In this document: in pieces, positions 13,890 to 16,302 of the stretch
Layout of the letters: each line of letters begins with the position of its first letter
Numbering within the stretch: the stretch's first letter is position 1
Source: JBBQVZ01 sp963695975
Lineage (GTDB): Bacteria; Actinomycetota; UBA4738; HRBIN12
Reading direction: 5' to 3'
DNA length: 16,302 nt
Assembly: GCA_963695975.1 (NCBI GenBank)
Contig: CAVOIB010000014.1
Coordinates: 1-16,302, forward strand
The notes under the pieces: model-generated
Told to the model about the DNA's origin: nothing
What the model saw: only the letters and a program-made list of their open reading frames with translations
Databases searched by the model: none
Made by a program: the position numbers and the translations under genes

Positions 13890-13918
13890 AGGATATCGGC
13901 ACGAGGATGACGGAGCAA
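13890..13918 (-). promoter_or_regulatory. Candidate promoter of the LLM oxidoreductase gene
   Basis: On the minus strand, TTGCTC (13918-13913) and TATCCT (13895-13890) are 17 bases apart, predicting a start near 13883 and a leader of about 40 bases. The -35 box overlaps the ribosome binding region of the divergent VWA gene. Pattern match only. Confidence 0.33.
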
Positions 13919-13923
13919 CCACG

Positions 13924-15369
13924 ATGCAGATGACCACCGAGGAGCAGCCCCCAGGCTCGATCGCCACGGGTTTGATCCGGTTCGCCCACCGGCTGCGCGA
14001 CGCGGGTGTCCCGGTCTCCATGGTGGAAACGCTCGACTGCGCGAACGCGCTGCGGCACATCGATGTCCTCGACAGGGCAGTCATGAAGGCCACACTCGCG
14101 ACGACGATGGTGAAGCGCGCTGAGCATCGGGCAGCGTTCGATGCGCTCTTCGAAGCGTGGTTCGCGGTGCGCCACGACGCGGTCGGTGCCGAAACCACCC
14201 TGGATCGACAAACCGACCCTGCCGGCGGTGATATCGGGGCCGATGAAGTCGACGTCGATACGGGGCCGTCAACCGAGTTCCTTGAAGTGCTGCTCGAAGC
14301 GCTTCGATCGGGTGATGACAGCGTGCTCGACGTTCTGGCGAAGAACGCGGTCAGTTTGTTCGGTGGGATGGCGGGTGAGGTCTCATCGTCGGAGCGCTAC
14401 TACCTGTACCGGGTGATGCGCCAGCTCGAGCTCGCCGAATTGATGCGTCGCGTCATGAATCTTGAACGAAGCGAAACGGACGATCTCTCGCGGCTCGACG
14501 AGCGATTGTTGCGCGACGAACACCTGCAACGCATGGAAGCGTTCCGCGAACTGATCGCCCAGGAGATCCGACGCCAGCTCGTCGAGCGGCGCCAAGAAGG
14601 GAAAGACCCGATACAAGGGTTAGGGGAGCTCCCGATCGAGGACGTCGACTTCTTGGGCGCGTCCCCAACGGAGCTACGGCGGATGCGAGAGGCCATCCGT
14701 CCCTTGGCCCAGAAGCTGGCCGCGCGGATAGCGCGTCGCCGACGTTACCGCCGCCGCGGACGCCTCGACGTTCGACGAACGATGAGACGCTCGCTCTCCG
14801 CCGGTGGAGTGCCACTCGATCCGGCCTTTCGTCACCCCCGTGCGTCCAAACCGGAGCTCTACCTTCTCTGCGACATCTCGGGGTCAGTGTCGGAGTTCGC
14901 TCGATTCACGATGTCGCTCCTGCATGCCATGAGCGCGGAGTTCTCGCGGATCCGGCTCTTCGCGTTCGTCGACGGCATCGATGAGGTGACGGAGCTCATG
15001 GATCGAAGCGGTCACGAGCTGGCGCCGCGGAACCTCCTCTACGGAACGAAAGTGATCATCGGCGACGGGCACAGCGACTACGGCAGCGTGTTTCAACGGT
15101 TCTGGCATGTCTACGGCTACGCGGACCTCGACCCACGTGCCACGGTGATCATCACGGGTGACGCGCGCAACAACTACCGCGACCCCGGACTCGACGCGTT
15201 CAGGTCGATCACGGAACGCGTCCGCAAGGTCTACTGGCTGAATCCGGAGCCCCGTCAGGACTGGGACACAACGGATTCCATCATGAAGGTGTATGAGGAT
15301 CGATGCGCCGCGGTGTTCGAAACCCGGAACCTCGGGCAATTGGCCGATCTCGTGGGGCACATCGTTTGA
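13924..15369 (+). CDS. VWA-domain protein of the CoxE family
   Basis: A 481-residue cytoplasmic protein of the CoxE/VWA group. The N-terminal half is helical (LIRFAHRLRDAGVPVSMVET is a typical opening). An arginine-rich segment (about 258-290, ending RRTMRRSLSAGG) leads into a C-terminal von Willebrand A domain with a metal-ion-dependent adhesion motif DISGS (Asp317, Ser319, Ser321) and a later TGDARNN (Asp413). Such proteins partner MoxR ATPases in activating metalloenzymes (CoxD/CoxE for CO dehydrogenase, NorQ/NorD, CbbQ/CbbO). The only MoxR gene here lies at 1097-1975, about 12 kb away at the far end of the hydroquinone operon. ATG 13924 has GGAG eight bases upstream; ATG 13930 is a second choice. 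No CO-dehydrogenase or other usual client gene is visible. Confidence 0.9.
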   Translation: MQMTTEEQPPGSIATGLIRFAHRLRDAGVPVSMVETLDCANALRHIDVLDRAVMKATLATTMVKRAEHRAAFDALFEAWFAVRHDAVGAETTLDRQTDPAGGDIGADEVDVDTGPSTEFLEVLLEALRSGDDSVLDVLAKNAVSLFGGMAGEVSSSERYYLYRVMRQLELAELMRRVMNLERSETDDLSRLDERLLRDEHLQRMEAFRELIAQEIRRQLVERRQEGKDPIQGLGELPIEDVDFLGASPTELRRMREAIRPLAQKLAARIARRRRYRRRGRLDVRRTMRRSLSAGGVPLDPAFRHPRASKPELYLLCDISGSVSEFARFTMSLLHAMSAEFSRIRLFAFVDGIDEVTELMDRSGHELAPRNLLYGTKVIIGDGHSDYGSVFQRFWHVYGYADLDPRATVIITGDARNNYRDPGLDAFRSITERVRKVYWLNPEPRQDWDTTDSIMKVYEDRCAAVFETRNLGQLADLVGHIV

Positions 15370-15379
15370 ATCCGGGTCG

Positions 15380-15402
15380 GTGGCGGCGCGCGTCTCCGCC
15401 GC
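15380..15402. terminator. GC-rich hairpin after the VWA gene
   Basis: GTGGCGG (15380-15386) pairs with CCGCCGC (15396-15402) with one G-U pair and a 9-base loop, eleven bases after the stop at 15369. No T-run follows. It could end the VWA transcript, but the stem is short and GC-rich sequence makes such pairs common. The rest of 15370-15480 shows only the YceI ribosome binding site. Confidence 0.25.
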
Positions 15403-15480
15403 TCCCGCCGGTCAATGGTGGTCTCGATGCATGTCCCGAATGATCGACGCGTGTGAACGCGATAGACAGGAGGTACGGAC

Positions 15481-16062
15481 ATGGCTGACCCTGCGAACCC
15501 GAACATCAGGCTCATCGACGGCATCGAAGCTCCAGCATCGGGCGACTGGGTCTTCGATCCGGCACACACGAACCTCATGTTCGTGGCCCGCTACGCGATG
15601 CTGACGAAGGTACGAGGTCGCTTCAACACGTTCGACGGGGTCATCCACGTGGCCGAGCAGCCCGAGGATTCCTCGGTCGAAGTCAGGATCGACGCGTCGA
15701 GCATCTCGACGGACAACGAGCAGCGGGACGCGCATCTGCGTTCTGGAGACTTCCTCGACCTGGAGAACGAACCCGACATCACCTTCCGCTCGACAAAGAC
15801 CGAACGGGCCAAGGGGAACAGGTTTCGTCTCACCGGCGACCTATCCATCCGGGGCGTGACGAAGGAAGTGTCTCTCGATGTCGACTACGCCGGTGTGGCT
15901 GTCGGCATCGACGGCAAGACCCGGGTCGCGTTCGCTGGCACGCTCGAGATCGATAGGGACGACTACAACGTCAGCTGGAATATGGCGCTCGAGACCGGCG
16001 GGGTCCTCGTCGGAAAGCACGTACAGCTCGAAGTCGAGGTCCAGGCCGTCCCGAAGGAATAG
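15481..16062 (+). CDS. YceI-family lipid/quinone-binding protein, cytoplasmic form
   Basis: A 193-residue protein with the YceI lipocalin-like barrel. Family signatures are WVFDPAHTNLMFVARYAML (22-40), KVRGRFNTFDGVIHV (42-56), EVRIDASSIST, RDAHLRSGDFLDLENEPDITFRST, and the later GDLSIRGVTKEVSLDV. YceI proteins bind long isoprenoid chains such as polyprenyl quinones in periplasmic members. No signal peptide is present, so it should act in the cytoplasm. A strong AGGAGG site lies seven bases before ATG 15481. It has its own 111-base upstream gap and may be expressed separately. A link to hydroquinone chemistry is tempting but only positional; YceI genes are common in actinobacteria outside such islands. 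Confidence 0.92.
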   Translation: MADPANPNIRLIDGIEAPASGDWVFDPAHTNLMFVARYAMLTKVRGRFNTFDGVIHVAEQPEDSSVEVRIDASSISTDNEQRDAHLRSGDFLDLENEPDITFRSTKTERAKGNRFRLTGDLSIRGVTKEVSLDVDYAGVAVGIDGKTRVAFAGTLEIDRDDYNVSWNMALETGGVLVGKHVQLEVEVQAVPKE

Positions 16063-16114
16063 GAGCAACTTCTCCACGAACACGAGCAGAGCCGCCCGAA
16101 GCGACCAGACACGT

Positions 16115-16143
16115 TGACTGCTTGCCTGGACAGCAAGCGGTCA
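16115..16143. terminator. 11-bp hairpin after the YceI gene
   Basis: TGACTGCTTGC (16115-16125) pairs with GCAAGCGGTCA (16133-16143) with one G-U pair around a 7-base loop, 52 bases after the YceI stop. No T-run follows. It probably ends the YceI transcript before the separate riboswitch unit begins. Confidence 0.45.
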
Positions 16144-16168
16144 GTCGGGCGTCGAGCCGCGCGACGCG

Positions 16169-16174
16169 TAGACT
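16169..16174 (+). promoter_or_regulatory. Candidate -10 box for the riboswitch transcript
   Basis: TAGACT fits the TAnnnT -10 pattern and would place a start near 16181, a few bases before the riboswitch P1 stem at 16186. No clear -35 box is seen at the normal distance. Confidence 0.35.
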
Positions 16175-16185
16175 GAACCTCGTAA

Positions 16186-16302
16186 GCATCTGGAGCGGTC
16201 CGGTCTGACGGTCGGACCCGGCAACCTGGGTGGACACCCAAGGTGCCTCCGGCTCTTCTTCAGCGGGGATGCGGCCACGAAGGTGGCAACCAAGTGTCCG
16301 GC
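16186..16302 (+). ncRNA. SAM riboswitch of the SAM-IV / SAM-I-IV-variant type, reaching the window edge
   Basis: The core follows the SAM-I/SAM-IV clan: P1 outer stem GCATC (16186-16190) with GATGC (16268-16272) and inner GAGC (16193-16196) with GCTC (16252-16255); P2 stem GGTCCG (16197-16202) with CGGACC (16213-16218); the conserved CGGCAACC (16219-16226); P3 stem TGGGT (16227-16231) with ACCCA (16236-16240); and AGGTGCC (16241-16247). Right after P1 comes hairpin GCCAC/GTGGC (16274-16278/16283-16287), then TGTCC (16295-16299), which can pair with GGACA of the P3 loop region (16232-16236). A post-P1 hairpin plus a P3-loop pseudoknot is the mark of SAM-IV and its variant. The controlled gene, likely for methionine or SAM metabolism, lies beyond 16302. 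Confidence 0.78.

Noticed and set aside
13843..14211. Upstream extension of the LLM frame to 14211
   Set aside because: It would run antisense through the VWA gene start and both promoters; LLM-like sequence begins near 13842.
1..16302. CRISPR arrays, insertion sequences, tRNA or phage attachment sites
   Set aside because: No regularly spaced repeats, transposase genes, tRNA-like sequences or integrase genes were seen on either strand.

Overview
The window is high-GC bacterial DNA with compact gene spacing, many GTG starts, GGAGG-type ribosome binding sites, a Tat lipoprotein transporter receptor and a SAM-IV-type riboswitch. Together these suggest an actinobacterium, possibly an uncultured lineage, but no marker gene settles the taxonomy. 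There are no rRNA, tRNA, CRISPR or insertion sequences.

The core (1097-12901) is a hydroquinone-degradation island. On the minus strand, from 12005 down to 1097, one tightly packed run of twelve genes encodes: the small and large subunits of a two-subunit Fe(II) hydroquinone 1,2-dioxygenase (HapC/HapD or PnpC/PnpD type); an aldehyde dehydrogenase expected to oxidise 4-hydroxymuconic semialdehyde to maleylacetate; an NTF2/SnoaL-fold protein of unknown role; maleylacetate reductase; a four-helix membrane protein; a complete branched-chain-amino-acid-type (HAAT) ABC importer (Tat lipoprotein receptor, two ATPases, two permeases); and a MoxR-type AAA+ ATPase whose start codon overlaps the stop of the last permease gene (TGATG). 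An IclR-family regulator (PcaR/PobR-like) is divergent from the operon at 12122. A 15-base inverted repeat, GTTCG-N5-CGAAC, sits in the shared promoter region.

The left edge holds a possible gene tail and hairpins, then a plus-strand intradiol dioxygenase (318-1100) best read as hydroxyquinol 1,2-dioxygenase, whose product would also be maleylacetate. Its leader carries the same TTCG-N5-CGAA motif seen at the regulator, suggesting one regulon. It converges on the MoxR gene with a 4-base CTAG overlap.

The right side holds an LLM-family flavin oxidoreductase (minus, overlapping the regulator tail-to-tail by CTAG), a divergent CoxE-type VWA protein (13924-15369), a cytoplasmic YceI-family protein (15481-16062), and a SAM-IV-like riboswitch (16186 onward) whose gene lies beyond the window.

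Proposed function: the importer brings in an aromatic compound, which is converted to hydroquinone or hydroxyquinol. Both are cleaved to maleylacetate, which is reduced to 3-oxoadipate. The most unusual part is a MoxR/VWA pair, normally a metalloenzyme-activation module, placed at the two ends of this island. It may serve the mononuclear-iron dioxygenase or another enzyme here; that is inference.
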